Source: an uncultured Roseovarius sp.
GTDB taxonomy: Bacteria; Pseudomonadota; Alphaproteobacteria; Rhodobacterales; Rhodobacteraceae
Length of the DNA: 64,000 nt
NCBI GenBank assembly: GCA_947496175.1
Contig: CANMBU010000003.1
Location: 712,334 to 776,333 of the forward strand
Direction of reading: 5' to 3'
In this document: positions 9,944-19,638 of the stretch, piece by piece
Layout: every line of letters begins with the position of its first letter
Position numbering within the stretch: position 1 is the first letter of the stretch
Translations under genes and position numbers: made by a program
Notes under the pieces: model-generated
Told to the model about the DNA's origin: nothing
Seen by the model: only the letters and a program-made list of their open reading frames with translations
Database searches by the model: none

Positions 9944-11535
9944 TTCAGGCCCGCAGACTTCAGGAAAGCAACCAGAGTCCGCGTTGACCCATCCTTGTCG
10001 TCAACCGCTGCCTCACCAGTCAAAATCGGCTCCATCTCTTTGGCCAGCACCTTGCCAAGCTCAACCCCCCATTGGTCGTAAGAGTTAATGCCCAAAATCA
10101 CTCCCTCGACAAAGACGCGATGCTCATAAAGCGCGATGATCTGGCCCAGCCGATAAGGTGTCAGTTGATCATAAACCAGCGTCGTCGAGGGGCGGTTGCC
10201 CGGAAAGACCCGGTGGGCGGCCTGTCGCTCCAACTCAGCGCCTTCAAAGCCTGCATCCCGCATCAGGGCACGCGCTGTGTCCATGTCACGCCCGAGCATC
10301 AAAGCCTCGGATTGCGCCAGGCAATTGGCCACCAAGAGCCTGTGATGATGCGCCAGATTAGGCTCGTGCCCTCGCGCGGCCACCATAAACTCACACGGTA
10401 CAACCTGCGTACCCTGATGGATCAGCTGATAAAACGCATGCTGCCCGTTGGTGCCCGGCTCACCCCAGACCACCGGACCAGAGCCGCCTTCAACCGGGGC
10501 GCCCTCCATCGTCACACCCTTGCCGTTGCTCTCCATTTCCAATTGCTGGAAATAGGCGGCCAGACGTGACAGGCGTTGATCATAGGGCAAGACCGCCCTG
10601 GTAGGATAGCCACACACCTGATGGTGCCAAAGCCCGACAAGAGCCAGCATCACAGGCAAATTCACAGCCAAATCCGCGTGACAAAAATGCGCATCCATAG
10701 CCGCGCCACCGGCAAGGAATTCTTCAAACCGCTTCGGTCCAATGGCCAGCATGAGCGGCAGGCCAATTGGCCCCCACATCGAATAGCGTCCTCCGACCCA
10801 ATCCTCGAATCCAAAGACGCGCGACGCGTCGATGCCAAAAGCAGCCGTCTTCTCCTCGGCCGTGGACACCGCCGCAAACTGCGCCCCAGGATCGTCAACC
10901 GCCTGGGCCATCCACGCACGCGCGGTTTCGGCATTGGTCATGGTCTCGATGGTGGTGAACGTCTTTGACGCGATAATCACCAGAGTTGTTTTGGGATCAA
11001 GCCCTTGCAGGCAATCATGAATATCCGCGCCATCGACATTTGAGACAAAATGACATCTGGGGCCGTCGTGATATGGCGCCAAGGCCAGAGTGCCCATCTC
11101 CGGTCCAAGATGCGAGCCACCAATGCCGATATTGACCACATCGGTGATCGCCCCGCCTGCCCCCTTAAAGTGCCCTGATCGCACATCTTCCGCAAAAGCG
11201 GCCATACGTGCGCGCACCGCGCGCAATTCGGGCAAAACATCCACGCCATCGACATGGATCACAGCATCCTCGCCCGCCCGCAATGCAACATGCAGCACAG
11301 ACCGCCCTTCGGTTTCATTGATGGCAACGCCGTCAAACATCTCGGCACGCCGGGCTGCGACACCCCGCGCCTCTGCCAGCGCCACAAGTTTGTCACGCGC
11401 AGCGTCAGTCATTGCGGTTTTTGCATAGTCAAACCGCATCCCGTCCGCCTCGATGGCAAAACGGTTGGCACGGTCCGGCTCAGCCAGAAGCTCCGCGATC
11501 TTCGCACCGGTGTGCTGCTTTACCTCATCCCACAT
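9940..11535 (-). CDS. pgi: Glucose-6-phosphate isomerase
   Basis: 531 residues from the ATG at 11535. It interconverts glucose-6-P and fructose-6-P. Motifs: [28 protein letters not shown], the signature [20 protein letters not shown] with the catalytic Glu/His, and the C-terminal [14 protein letters not shown]. It is the last gene of a minus-strand zwf-pgl-pgi group. Between pgl and pgi are 43 bases that carry a copy of the 27-base repeat. With Zwf and Pgl it lets fructose-6-P be recycled into the Entner-Doudoroff route. Confidence 0.97.
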   Translation of the reverse strand: MWDEVKQHTGAKIAELLAEPDRANRFAIEADGMRFDYAKTAMTDAARDKLVALAEARGVAARRAEMFDGVAINETEGRSVLHVALRAGEDAVIHVDGVDVLPELRAVRARMAAFAEDVRSGHFKGAGGAITDVVNIGIGGSHLGPEMGTLALAPYHDGPRCHFVSNVDGADIHDCLQGLDPKTTLVIIASKTFTTIETMTNAETARAWMAQAVDDPGAQFAAVSTAEEKTAAFGIDASRVFGFEDWVGGRYSMWGPIGLPLMLAIGPKRFEEFLAGGAAMDAHFCHADLAVNLPVMLALVGLWHHQVCGYPTRAVLPYDQRLSRLAAYFQQLEMESNGKGVTMEGAPVEGGSGPVVWGEPGTNGQHAFYQLIHQGTQVVPCEFMVAARGHEPNLAHHHRLLVANCLAQSEALMLGRDMDTARALMRDAGFEGAELERQAAHRVFPGNRPSTTLVYDQLTPYRLGQIIALYEHRVFVEGVILGINSYDQWGVELGKVLAKEMEPILTGEAAVDDKDGSTRTLVAFLKSAGLN

Positions 11536-11549
11536 GACTGCTCTGCCTT

Positions 11550-11576
11550 GCTTCTTTCTTGTCAAAAATACCCAAA
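11550..11576 (-). repeat. 27-base post-stop repeat, copy 2
   Basis: Read on the minus strand, this begins two bases after the pgl stop codon and lies in the pgl-pgi gap. It is identical over 27 bases to the copy at 48420-48446 and matches the one at 3822-3848 in 25 of 27. The orientation is that of the transcript, as in the other copies. Confidence 0.75.
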
Positions 11577-11578
11577 CT

Positions 11579-12250
11579 CTACGGCGCCCAATGCACCACC
11601 GTATCATCCAGGATCGCGGCCACCGGGGCTTGCTCTGGCCCCTGCCCGCGCGCACGGTCCAGGGCGGCGCGCTTGGCCTCACCTGTGATCATCAAGTGCT
11701 TGGAGATCGCCCCGTTCATCACCCGCGCCGAGAGGCTGACGCGGACATCTTCGACATGCGACGACCGGATCGGCACCAGCACAGGCGCATTATCGGCCAG
11801 AGCCGCGTCCAATCCATCTGCACCAGGGAAAAGTGATGCCGTGTGCATATCCGCGCCCATACCCAGCAAAAGGATCGAGATGGGCAGAGCTTCGGCAATG
11901 CTGATCTCCAGTTCAGCCAGCACCTTTTCCGGCTCTTCGGCTTTCGCGTAAAGCGGCAGATACCTTGCCTTCGCCGCTCGTCCCACCAACAAGCGTTCAC
12001 GCACGAGCTTGGTGTTGGAGCGCAGATGCGCCTCTGGCACCCAGCGTTCATCGCTGAGCATCACGTCCACCCGAGACCAATCCAGATCGACGCCACAGAG
12101 GACATCGAACATCGGCGCCGGTGTTTTGCCCCCCGGCACGGTCAAAAGCACGCGGCCTTCGCGGTCAAGCGCGGCGGTCAGTTCCCCGGCCAATGTGTTG
12201 GCCACGTCAATGGCCAGCATCTCGTAGTCAGGATAGTCCAAAAGCTTCAT
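11579..12250 (-). CDS. pgl: 6-phosphogluconolactonase
   Basis: 223 residues. It hydrolyses 6-phosphogluconolactone to 6-phosphogluconate. The DevB-type family is recognised by [28 protein letters not shown], and [19 protein letters not shown] (the GxGxDGH-like loop, here with M in place of G before H). The start overlaps the zwf stop by four bases (12247-12250), so translation is coupled to zwf. The order zwf-pgl-pgi matches the pathway. Confidence 0.95.
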   Translation of the reverse strand: MKLLDYPDYEMLAIDVANTLAGELTAALDREGRVLLTVPGGKTPAPMFDVLCGVDLDWSRVDVMLSDERWVPEAHLRSNTKLVRERLLVGRAAKARYLPLYAKAEEPEKVLAELEISIAEALPISILLLGMGADMHTASLFPGADGLDAALADNAPVLVPIRSSHVEDVRVSLSARVMNGAISKHLMITGEAKRAALDRARGQGPEQAPVAAILDDTVVHWAP

Positions 12251-13701
12251 GCCTTAATCTCCCGCCAGCGACGTCCATCACGGTGCATCAGCATCAGCGC
12301 ATCATCCGGCCCTGAACTACCTGAGGCATAAGGCAAAGGGGCCTCACCGCGCTCTTGCCACCCCGCAATGACCGGATCGGTCCAGGCCCACGCCGCCTCA
12401 ACCTCGTCTCCGCGCATGAAAAGGGTCTGGTTGCCGCGTATGACATCCATGATCAACCGCTCATAAGCATCTGGGAAATCGGCCTCTTCCGGTCCCAGAG
12501 CCTCGGCGAACGTCATATCAAGCGGCACGTCCACAAGCCGCATCCCACCGGGACCCGGCTCCTTGATCGTGACACCAAGCTCGATCCCTTCATTGGGCTG
12601 CAGTTTGATCGTCAGGATATTGCGATGCACCCCGGCCTCGACATCAAAGATCGAATGCGGCGCATCTTTGAACACGACGGCAATTTCACTGGCCCGTTCC
12701 CGAAGGCGCTTGCCCGTGCGAAGGTAAAACGGTGTTCCGGCCCACCGCCAGTTGCTGATATGCACGCGCATGGCCACAAAGCTTTCGGTGGTGCTGTCGG
12801 GATTGCCGACCTGCTCGCGGTACCCCGCTTGATCATGCGCGGCCTCATACTGACCCCGCACAACATCATCAGCGGCCACATCGTCCAAGGCGCGGATTAC
12901 CTTCAGCTTTTCGTCCCGCACCGCGTCCGGGTTGAACTTGGCCGGTGGCTCCATGGCAATAAGACACAAAAGCTGCATCAGGTGGTTTTGCAGCATATCG
13001 CGCATGGCACCTGAGCGGTCATAATACTCGCCGCGCCCGCCAACGCCGACCTCTTCGGCCACTGTGAGCTGGATGTGATCAATGTATTGACTGTTCCAGA
13101 GCGGCTCAAAGAGCATATTGCCAAACCGGATCGCCATCAGGTTCTGCACCGTCTCTTTGCCCAAATAATGGTCAATGCGGTAAATCTGATGCTCGTCGAA
13201 ATATTTCGCGATGATCTGGTTCAGGTCCCGCGCCGAGGCCAGATCATGACCAAACGGTTTTTCCACGACAATGCGGCATCCGGGGCAATCCAGCCTGTGT
13301 TTGTGAAGTCGTTCCGCCAGATCGTCAAAAAGGCTCGGCCCCACCGAGAAATAGTAGGCCCGGATCACGTCATCACGCACCGCTTTGGTCAGCTCTGCCC
13401 AGCCTTGGGTCCCTTTTGCATCAATGACAACATAGTCAAGAAGCTCCAGGAAGCCTTTGAGATGTTTGGCGTTCTTGGCCGCACCCGGCTCAAACTCCTT
13501 AACCGCGGCCTTTGCGAAGTCTCGATAACTTTGCGTATCGTGATCGGTCCGCGCGGCCCCAATGATGCGCGACTCCGGTCCCATTTGACCGGCGCAGAAT
13601 CGGCGATACAGGCCGGGCAAAATCTTGCGCCGGGCCAAATCCCCGGTGCCGCCAAAAATCACCAGGTCGAAGGGATCAACCGGAATGACTCTTGAAACCA
13701 T
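12247..13701 (-). CDS. zwf: Glucose-6-phosphate 1-dehydrogenase
   Basis: 484 residues. It oxidises glucose-6-P with NAD(P)+. The dinucleotide site is FGGTGDLARRKILPGLY, and the substrate/catalytic motif RIDHYLGKETVQNLMAIRF is intact. First gene of the minus-strand cluster, with a GGAGG ribosome site just upstream (about 13705-13710). It is divergent from the radical SAM gene across 121 bases. Together with the distal edd/eda steps (not in this window) it feeds the Entner-Doudoroff pathway, the main sugar route in roseobacters. Confidence 0.98.
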   Translation of the reverse strand: MVSRVIPVDPFDLVIFGGTGDLARRKILPGLYRRFCAGQMGPESRIIGAARTDHDTQSYRDFAKAAVKEFEPGAAKNAKHLKGFLELLDYVVIDAKGTQGWAELTKAVRDDVIRAYYFSVGPSLFDDLAERLHKHRLDCPGCRIVVEKPFGHDLASARDLNQIIAKYFDEHQIYRIDHYLGKETVQNLMAIRFGNMLFEPLWNSQYIDHIQLTVAEEVGVGGRGEYYDRSGAMRDMLQNHLMQLLCLIAMEPPAKFNPDAVRDEKLKVIRALDDVAADDVVRGQYEAAHDQAGYREQVGNPDSTTESFVAMRVHISNWRWAGTPFYLRTGKRLRERASEIAVVFKDAPHSIFDVEAGVHRNILTIKLQPNEGIELGVTIKEPGPGGMRLVDVPLDMTFAEALGPEEADFPDAYERLIMDVIRGNQTLFMRGDEVEAAWAWTDPVIAGWQERGEAPLPYASGSSGPDDALMLMHRDGRRWREIKA

Positions 13702-13822
13702 GTGGTCCTCCTGCCAAAAGCCTATGCGGCGATCACGAATGTGTCACCTCCCGAGGCTCGACTTTTGTGGCAAGACATTCACGTTGGGCAAGAATTGTAA
13801 ACGAGATTCGGAAGATAATTCT

Positions 13823-14776
13823 ATGAAAGACGTGACAGAGCTGACCGCCAATGCCGGTAAGTTTGAAGATCCCGCGGTCACTGCCGATGGTCAGCCGCGC
13901 GCGACGGTGGCTTTGTCGAACCCGCAAACGCTTTGGTTTAACACCGGAACGCTGTGCAACATCACTTGCGTAAATTGCTATATTGAGAGCTCGCCCGACA
14001 ACGATCGCCTGGTCTATATCACCGCTGATGAGGTGCGGGAGTATCTGGATCAGCTTGAGGACCGCCAATGGCCGGTGACCGAGATCGGCTTCACCGGCGG
14101 TGAGCCTTTCATGAACCCTCAGATGATCGAAATGGCACGAGCCTGTCTGGAGCGGGGATATGAGGTGCTGATCCTGACCAATGCGATGCGGCCGATGATG
14201 CGGAAAACGATGCAAGCGGGTTTACGCGCTCTTCACGCTGAGTTTGGTGACAAGCTGACCCTGCGCATCTCTGTAGACCACTGGTCAGAAGACTTACATG
14301 ACACGGAACGCGGCAAGGGCAGTTTTGCACGCACGCTGGAAGGCATGGAGTGGCTGCGCGATGCGGGGATCCGCATGGCCATTGCCGGACGCACAGTCTG
14401 GGGCGAGTCCGATACAGAATCGCGCGTAGGTTACGCGGCTTTCTTTGACAAACACGGCTTTGAAATAGATGCCAGCAACCCTGGCATGACGGTTCTTTTC
14501 CCGGAAATGGATGACCAGGCCGAAGTGCCGGAAATCACCACCGCCTGTTGGGGCATTTTGAACAAATCCCCCAACGATGTGATGTGCGCGTCATCCCGTA
14601 TGGTCGTCAAACGCAAGGGCGCGGATCGCCTTGCTGTTCTGGCCTGCACGTTGCTGCCTTATGAGTCGGAATTTGAACTGGGCGAAACTTTGGAAGAGGC
14701 CGAACGCGATGTGGCCCTCAACCATCCGCATTGCGCCAAATTCTGTGTGCTGGGCGGGGCCAGCTGTTCGGGCTAA
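13823..14776 (+). CDS. Radical SAM protein
   Basis: 317 residues. The iron-sulfur cluster motif is C45-x3-C49-x2-C52 (CNITCVNC), followed by the SAM-binding GFTGGEPF near residue 93 and a standard partial TIM barrel. Several further cysteines near the C-terminus (CAKFCVLGGASC) suggest a second cluster or metal site, as in SPASM/twitch proteins, though the classic spacing is not clear. The substrate is unknown. No peptide-modification partner is adjacent. The start at 13823 begins after the divergent promoter region; the upstream open frame overlaps zwf and is not real. Confidence 0.9.
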   Translation: MKDVTELTANAGKFEDPAVTADGQPRATVALSNPQTLWFNTGTLCNITCVNCYIESSPDNDRLVYITADEVREYLDQLEDRQWPVTEIGFTGGEPFMNPQMIEMARACLERGYEVLILTNAMRPMMRKTMQAGLRALHAEFGDKLTLRISVDHWSEDLHDTERGKGSFARTLEGMEWLRDAGIRMAIAGRTVWGESDTESRVGYAAFFDKHGFEIDASNPGMTVLFPEMDDQAEVPEITTACWGILNKSPNDVMCASSRMVVKRKGADRLAVLACTLLPYESEFELGETLEEAERDVALNHPHCAKFCVLGGASCSG

Positions 14777-14810
14777 GTTTTTACGTGCATTTACGAAAGT
14801 AAACGGACTA

Positions 14811-14837
14811 GGCTCCGGTCAAACTGACAACGGAGCC
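14811..14837 (+). promoter_or_regulatory. Hairpin that would cover the ribosome site of the M24 gene
   Basis: GGCTCCG at 14811-14817 pairs with CGGAGCC at 14831-14837; an inner GTC/GAC pair shortens the loop. The right arm contains GGAG, the only ribosome site for the ATG at 14842. In RNA the site would be base-paired, which may control translation initiation. It has no U-run, so a plain terminator of the upstream gene is less likely. Confidence 0.45.
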
Positions 14838-14841
14838 CTTC

Positions 14842-15990
14842 ATGCCCCTTCATTTTGATGATGCCGAATACACCGCACGACAAGCCAAGGCGACTGAGGC
14901 CGTGGCCGACGCGGGTCTTGATGCGCTGCTGATGTTTGCACCCGAAAGCCATTACTGGCTCTGCGGCTATGACACGTTCGGTTTTGCTATGTTTCAATGC
15001 CTTGTGCTGACAGCCAAGGGGGATTTGCATCTGCTCACCCGCCTGCCTGATCTGCGTCAGGCGCGTTTGACCTCGACGCTGAGCGACGATCAGATTCATA
15101 TCTGGACCGAGACCGAAGGTGCCAATCCTGCGGAGTCTCTTGTCGCGCTGCTACGCGAGCTGAAAGTGGCAAATGGCAGGTTAGGCTTTGAATCCCAAAC
15201 AGTTGGATTAACGGATTTTAACGGGCAAATGCTGCGTGCCGCACTGCCGGAGCTGACGGATCAGTCAGACCTCATTCGCCACCTTCGCCGCGTTAAATCC
15301 CCTGCCGAGATCGAGATGCACCGCCGCGCCGCACAGCTTTCGGACGACGCCATGGATGCAGGCCTTGCCGAGACACACCCCGGCGCATTTGAAGGCGATA
15401 TTCTGGCCGCGATGCAGGGTGCTGTTTTCAAAGGCGGCGGGGACTACGCCGGAAATGAGTTCATTCTTGGATCAGGACCCGGCGCGCTTTTGGTGCGGTA
15501 TTTTTCCGGCAGGCGGCATCTGGATGCACAGGACCAGATGACCTGGGAATGGGCCGGAGCCTATGCGCGCTATCACGCCGCGATGATGCGCACGGTCGTG
15601 ATTGGCACACCAAGTGATGCGCAAAAACGAATGCATGCGGCCACACAAGAGGCATTGGAAGCCTGCGAAGCGGCGATCAAACCCGGTGATCCCATGGGGC
15701 ACGTGTTTGATGCGCATACCAAAGTCATGGACAGTCACGGGTTCGCACATGCCCGGATGCAGGCTTGCGGCTATGGCATGGGCGCGATCTACAACCCGAT
15801 TTGGGTCGATTTTCCAATGTTTTACGAGGGCAACCCGCTTCCCATGCAGTCCGGTCAGGTGTTTTTCCTACATATGATACTCACCGACAGCGAGGCGGGA
15901 TTGGGGATGAGCCTGGGGCACTCGGTTCTCGTCACCGAAAATGGAGTTGAACGTCTGTCAAAACAATCGCTGGACCTTTTGGTGCGGTAA
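14842..15990 (+). CDS. Creatinase/aminopeptidase-P-like M24 protein
   Basis: 382 residues: an N-terminal creatinase domain (about 1-145) and a C-terminal pita-bread M24 domain (150-380). The metal ligands of aminopeptidase P are not conserved: the first Asp position is Glu in TWEWAGAY, the second is Ala in YHAAMMRT, and the GHGIG histidine is Tyr in GYGMG. That is the pattern of creatinase or ectoine-hydrolase (DoeA)-like enzymes, which cleave C-N bonds of small molecules without metals. I therefore do not call it a peptidase. No ectoine genes are next to it; substrate unknown. Confidence 0.85.
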   Translation: MPLHFDDAEYTARQAKATEAVADAGLDALLMFAPESHYWLCGYDTFGFAMFQCLVLTAKGDLHLLTRLPDLRQARLTSTLSDDQIHIWTETEGANPAESLVALLRELKVANGRLGFESQTVGLTDFNGQMLRAALPELTDQSDLIRHLRRVKSPAEIEMHRRAAQLSDDAMDAGLAETHPGAFEGDILAAMQGAVFKGGGDYAGNEFILGSGPGALLVRYFSGRRHLDAQDQMTWEWAGAYARYHAAMMRTVVIGTPSDAQKRMHAATQEALEACEAAIKPGDPMGHVFDAHTKVMDSHGFAHARMQACGYGMGAIYNPIWVDFPMFYEGNPLPMQSGQVFFLHMILTDSEAGLGMSLGHSVLVTENGVERLSKQSLDLLVR

Positions 15991-16090
15991 GGCAGTCAAA
16001 ATCGCGCGCTGAAATCAATACAATGTTCCGAACTGGAAAACAGCGCAATTGACGCTTGTCAGCGCCCGACAACCGCCCCATATCTTCTAT

Positions 16091-16777
16091 ATGATCAAGT
16101 TCTTACCGATCCTCCTAGCAGTCCTCTATGGGTTGGCCATGTACCGCTTTTCGGTCTGGCGCACATCGCGTGAGCTGGATGAGCGGTCTTCCGAACTGGC
16201 CGATCCCAAGCTCAAACGTCTGACCGACAAAATGGCCAGCGCGCTCGATCTGGATCGGGTCAAGGTACATATTTATGAGATTGATCCCGTAAATGGCTTG
16301 GCCGCGCCTGATGGGCGGATTTTCATCACGCGGGGCTTCTATCGCAAATACCAAAACGGCGAGGTCAGCGCCGAAGAATTGGCAAGCGTGATTGCGCATG
16401 AGCTGGGACATGTGGCGCTTGGCCATTCGCGCCGACGCATGATCGACTTTTCAGGGCAAAACGCCCTGCGCACAGCCCTTGCTATGATCCTGTCGCGGTT
16501 CATTCCCGGGGTTGGTGTTTGGATTGCCAATATGCTCACCACGGTATTGGCCGCACGATTGTCGCGCGGGGATGAGTATGAGGCCGATGCCTATGCCGCA
16601 GCCCTTTTGACCAAGGCCGGGATTGGTACGCGTCCGCAAAAAACGCTTTTCAACAAGCTTGAAGACCTGACCCAAGCGCGCTCAGGCGCAATGCCTGCCT
16701 GGCTGATGAGCCACCCCAAGACGCCGGAACGCATCGCCGCGATCGAAAAGCTGGAGCAACGCTGGCTCGAGGCGTAA
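16091..16777 (+). CDS. M48 family membrane metalloprotease
   Basis: 228 residues from the ATG at 16091. One N-terminal membrane segment (MIKFLPILLAVLYGLAMY), then the zinc site H103-E-L-G-H107 and a downstream glutamate in GDEYEADAYAAALL, the third ligand of M48 peptidases. It ends SHPKTPERIAAIEKLE, another family hallmark. Homologues such as HtpX and BepA act in envelope or membrane protein quality control. The upstream TTG at 16049 would add only a poorly conserved leader. Confidence 0.92.
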   Translation: MIKFLPILLAVLYGLAMYRFSVWRTSRELDERSSELADPKLKRLTDKMASALDLDRVKVHIYEIDPVNGLAAPDGRIFITRGFYRKYQNGEVSAEELASVIAHELGHVALGHSRRRMIDFSGQNALRTALAMILSRFIPGVGVWIANMLTTVLAARLSRGDEYEADAYAAALLTKAGIGTRPQKTLFNKLEDLTQARSGAMPAWLMSHPKTPERIAAIEKLEQRWLEA

Positions 16778-16780
16778 GCG

Positions 16781-17320
16781 CTACCCCAAAGCCTTGCCCA
16801 ACCTTGGCAATCGCGCCTTTTTCAAAAGCGGCCGCATCTGCCAATCGTCTTGCGACAACGCCCGGGCCTTGGTCAAAACATTTTGCGCCACGTCACGGAT
16901 CAATTCTGGCTGAGCCTCATAGAGACCAATGAGAAACCCGTCCGGATCAGCCCGGCTGATGCCCTCTTCCGCGAGGATATGGCGTGGGAAATCCTTGGCA
17001 TTCACCGTCAGGATGATATCCGCCGACCCGGCAATGGCAGCAGCCAAAACGTGATGGTCGGCTTTGTCCGGAAGCCACAAACGCTGTTCCAAAGATGGAG
17101 GCCAGGTCACTTCTGCTTTGGGCCACGAAACTTTGAGCAATGCGGCTTCCGATGCAGCTTGCGCCACACCATCCGGGCCCAGTTTTTGTGCGGCACGTTG
17201 CCATTCCTCGATGATGCGCGCAGACCAAAGCGGTGTGTAGGCCCCTGCGCCAGCAACACTCAACAGCATTTCGCGCATCACCGTTGGGTAGATCACACAG
17301 GTGTCCAGCACCGCTCTCAT
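16781..17320 (-). CDS. PIN domain protein
   Basis: 179 residues. The PIN acidic site is visible: D6 in VLDTCVIYP, a Glu in SARIIEEWQ, and Asp residues in LPDKADHHVLAAA and VNAKDFP. PIN domains are usually RNases, often toxins, but no antitoxin-sized gene is adjacent. Instead its start overlaps the stop of the RlmI-like methyltransferase gene by four bases. The pairing hints at RNA processing rather than toxin-antitoxin function; this is inference. Confidence 0.87.
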   Translation of the reverse strand: MRAVLDTCVIYPTVMREMLLSVAGAGAYTPLWSARIIEEWQRAAQKLGPDGVAQAASEAALLKVSWPKAEVTWPPSLEQRLWLPDKADHHVLAAAIAGSADIILTVNAKDFPRHILAEEGISRADPDGFLIGLYEAQPELIRDVAQNVLTKARALSQDDWQMRPLLKKARLPRLGKALG

Positions 17321-18513
17321 AGCCGGAAAAACAAAGCTTTGAGATAACCGCTTTCGGCAAGAGACGCATGCAGCGGGTGATCGGGTCCGGCAAACCCGGT
17401 GTGAATAAGTGTGGCCTCGCGCCCTGCCCTTCCAATGCCGCGCACAGAACTTGCGCGAAACTTTTCAAGTGAGGCCGCATGGGAACACGAACAAAGCACC
17501 AGTGCCCCGCCTTCGCTCACCAATGGGGACGCAAGCCGGGCAATGCGCTCATAGGCTCTGAGACCCGCCTCAAGTGCCTTGCGGTTGGGCGCAAAGGCGG
17601 GCGGATCACAGATGACCAGATCAAACTGCGCGCCCTCTTCGTTCAGCTTGGTCAGGACATCAAAGGCATCCCCTTGGCGCGTATCAAAGTGATCAGCGAC
17701 ACCCGAAGCCTCTGCCCCTTTCAAAGCAAGCTCCAGAGCCGGGGCTGACCCATCTACCGCCAATGCAGATGTGGCACCGGCCTTCAAAGCGGCGAGGGCA
17801 AAGCCGCCCACATGGCTGAAAACATCCAAAACACGCGCGTCCTTTGCCAGCCGCGCCGCAAAGGCATGGTTGGGGCGTTGGTCAAAGAAAAGCCCGGTCT
17901 TTTGCCCGCCGACAAGATCAGCCATGTATGTCGCATCGTTCATTGGCACGGGAATGGGGCCCGACGGCGCGGTGCCTGCCAAGGTCGTGGATACATCATC
18001 CAACCCTTCCAATCCCCGTGCGCGGCCCGACGCGTTCTTGAGGACGCAGGACACACCCGTCACGTCCATCAAAGCCTCTGTAAGCTCTGACAACAGCACG
18101 TCCGCCCAGGCGGCATTGGGCTGAACCACGGCGATATCGCCAAAGCGATCTATGATCACACCGGGCAAACCGTCAGCTTCTGCATGGATCAGGCGGTAGT
18201 ATGGCGCGTCAAAAAGCTTGGAGCGCAGGGCCAAGGCGCGTTGGAGTTTGGACGCAAGCCACGTTTTGTCGATCCGGGTCGAAACATCACGGCTCAGCAC
18301 CCGGGCCATGATCCGCGAGAATGGGTTCACCGCGACAAGTGCCAGAGGCGCGCGCGCCGCATCTTCCAATATGGCAATACTGCCCGGCGCAATCGCCTTT
18401 GTACGCCGGTCTGTGACCAGCTCATTATCATAAACCCACGGCGCACCATGGCGGATGGCGGCGGCATTTGCTTTGGGTTTAAGACGGATCACAGGCAAAG
18501 AGGACGGTGTCAT
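17317..18513 (-). CDS. RlmI-like class I rRNA methyltransferase
   Basis: 398 residues. An N-terminal PUA-like domain (RLKPKANAAAIRHGAPWVYDNEL) is followed by a Rossmann methyltransferase: VLDVFSHVGGFALAAL for SAM binding, and DLVICDPPAFAPNR with CSCSH, which resembles m5C methyltransferases. RlmI modifies C1962 of 23S rRNA in E. coli, so this is the most likely role, but the target base is inferred. It is coupled to the PIN gene downstream. Confidence 0.9.
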   Translation of the reverse strand: MTPSSLPVIRLKPKANAAAIRHGAPWVYDNELVTDRRTKAIAPGSIAILEDAARAPLALVAVNPFSRIMARVLSRDVSTRIDKTWLASKLQRALALRSKLFDAPYYRLIHAEADGLPGVIIDRFGDIAVVQPNAAWADVLLSELTEALMDVTGVSCVLKNASGRARGLEGLDDVSTTLAGTAPSGPIPVPMNDATYMADLVGGQKTGLFFDQRPNHAFAARLAKDARVLDVFSHVGGFALAALKAGATSALAVDGSAPALELALKGAEASGVADHFDTRQGDAFDVLTKLNEEGAQFDLVICDPPAFAPNRKALEAGLRAYERIARLASPLVSEGGALVLCSCSHAASLEKFRASSVRGIGRAGREATLIHTGFAGPDHPLHASLAESGYLKALFFRL

Positions 18514-18550
18514 ACCGTCCCCTTAAGTCGTTTAAGCGCTGGCGAAAAGG

Positions 18551-19195
18551 TCAGATGCTGTTGAGAAAGCCCAAAACGCCATGCTTGGGGGCTTTGTACC
18601 CTTCCTGACTGGTGAGTTCGGTCCGGATGACCTTGGCCAGGTGGTCTGTGATGCGCACTTTCTGGGTTTCACCGCGCGCTTCCGCCTCCAGGGCCGCACT
18701 CCCGCCAAAGGCTTTCAGGTCCGCCGTCACTTGGTAGGGAGTGTTAAGCATCTGGCCGGTTTCAGGATGACGCAGGATGACAAGAAATTCGAGATCATGC
18801 ACGCCGCCCACCGTGTAACGGGCTTTTTCCGTCAGCGCATGAAAACGGGTGACCTGAATATCCAGCACAACCGGCAAAGTGCCCTGCGGAAGACCGCTGA
18901 CCCCACGGGCCATTGCGTCCTCAAAAATCGCCTGCACCTGTGCGTGACGATCTCCAGGCGCATCTTCGCGCCAGACAATGTCGGCTTTGGGCAGGTATCG
19001 ATTGGCCTCTGACACGGTCAGCGACTTAGGCACGCTGACCCGGATCTCTTGGATGTCAAAAGACAATTGATCAACCGGAACTGCACCCGATGCCACGACT
19101 TGTGCCGGGGCGTTGCGCGTCGCGGTATCAACGGATGAACAGCCTGCAAGCGCAAGGCCCGCCACAGCCATGACGAAAATACGAATAGGTTTCAT
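18551..19195 (-). CDS. Putative outer-membrane lipoprotein (DUF6778-like)
   Basis: 214 residues from the ATG at 19195, preceded by an excellent GGAGGG site. The signal peptide ends in the lipobox LAGC (residues 17-20 of the mature call). The rest contains IQEIRVSVPKSLTVSEANRYLPKADIVWRED, typical of a lipoprotein family common in Rhodobacterales. No enzymatic motif. The upstream frame extension to 19270 lacks protein character and was dropped. Confidence 0.82.
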   Translation of the reverse strand: MKPIRIFVMAVAGLALAGCSSVDTATRNAPAQVVASGAVPVDQLSFDIQEIRVSVPKSLTVSEANRYLPKADIVWREDAPGDRHAQVQAIFEDAMARGVSGLPQGTLPVVLDIQVTRFHALTEKARYTVGGVHDLEFLVILRHPETGQMLNTPYQVTADLKAFGGSAALEAEARGETQKVRITDHLAKVIRTELTSQEGYKAPKHGVLGFLNSI

Positions 19196-19362
19196 AGACC
19201 CTCCTTCGACCCCGGCTTTTTTGATTGCTCGATATACGGGGTCATGCCTCTGATCGGCATGGAATTTCATTAAGAAATACGGCTGATTTGCGTCAAATTT
19301 GGTGAAATTGAGTGAATCTTTTGAGACTTAAACGCCGATAAACGGCTTATTTTTTCTTGAAT

Positions 19363-19638
19363 CTACCCATTGTCGCGGGACCGCGAGCGCCAGCCGCCAC
19401 GCCGCTTGGGGGCTTGCGCCGCTTGCAAGCCTTCTCTCAAAACCTCAGTCATCGGATGATCCGGTGCATCAGGCGCATAGCGTTCCAGCAAGCCCTCAAT
19501 TGCGGCGCGGTGATCTGCCGTGTTCTCCATGGACAGCGCCCAATCCAAAAAGACCGACCGGCACTCACCGCCTGTGATCCCTTCAATGCGGTACGCCTCT
19601 CGGATCAGGTTCTTGGGGTCCAGCGCATCCCGCGTCAT
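19363..19638 (-). CDS. Conserved hypothetical protein (91 aa) after glnE
   Basis: 91 residues, acidic then basic, starting MTRDALDPKNLIREAYRIEGI and ending in an Arg-rich tail (KRRGGWRSRSRDNG). Its start overlaps the glnE stop by four bases, so it is co-translated with glnE. No family recognised. A role in nitrogen control is only a guess by position. Confidence 0.7.
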   Translation of the reverse strand: MTRDALDPKNLIREAYRIEGITGGECRSVFLDWALSMENTADHRAAIEGLLERYAPDAPDHPMTEVLREGLQAAQAPKRRGGWRSRSRDNG

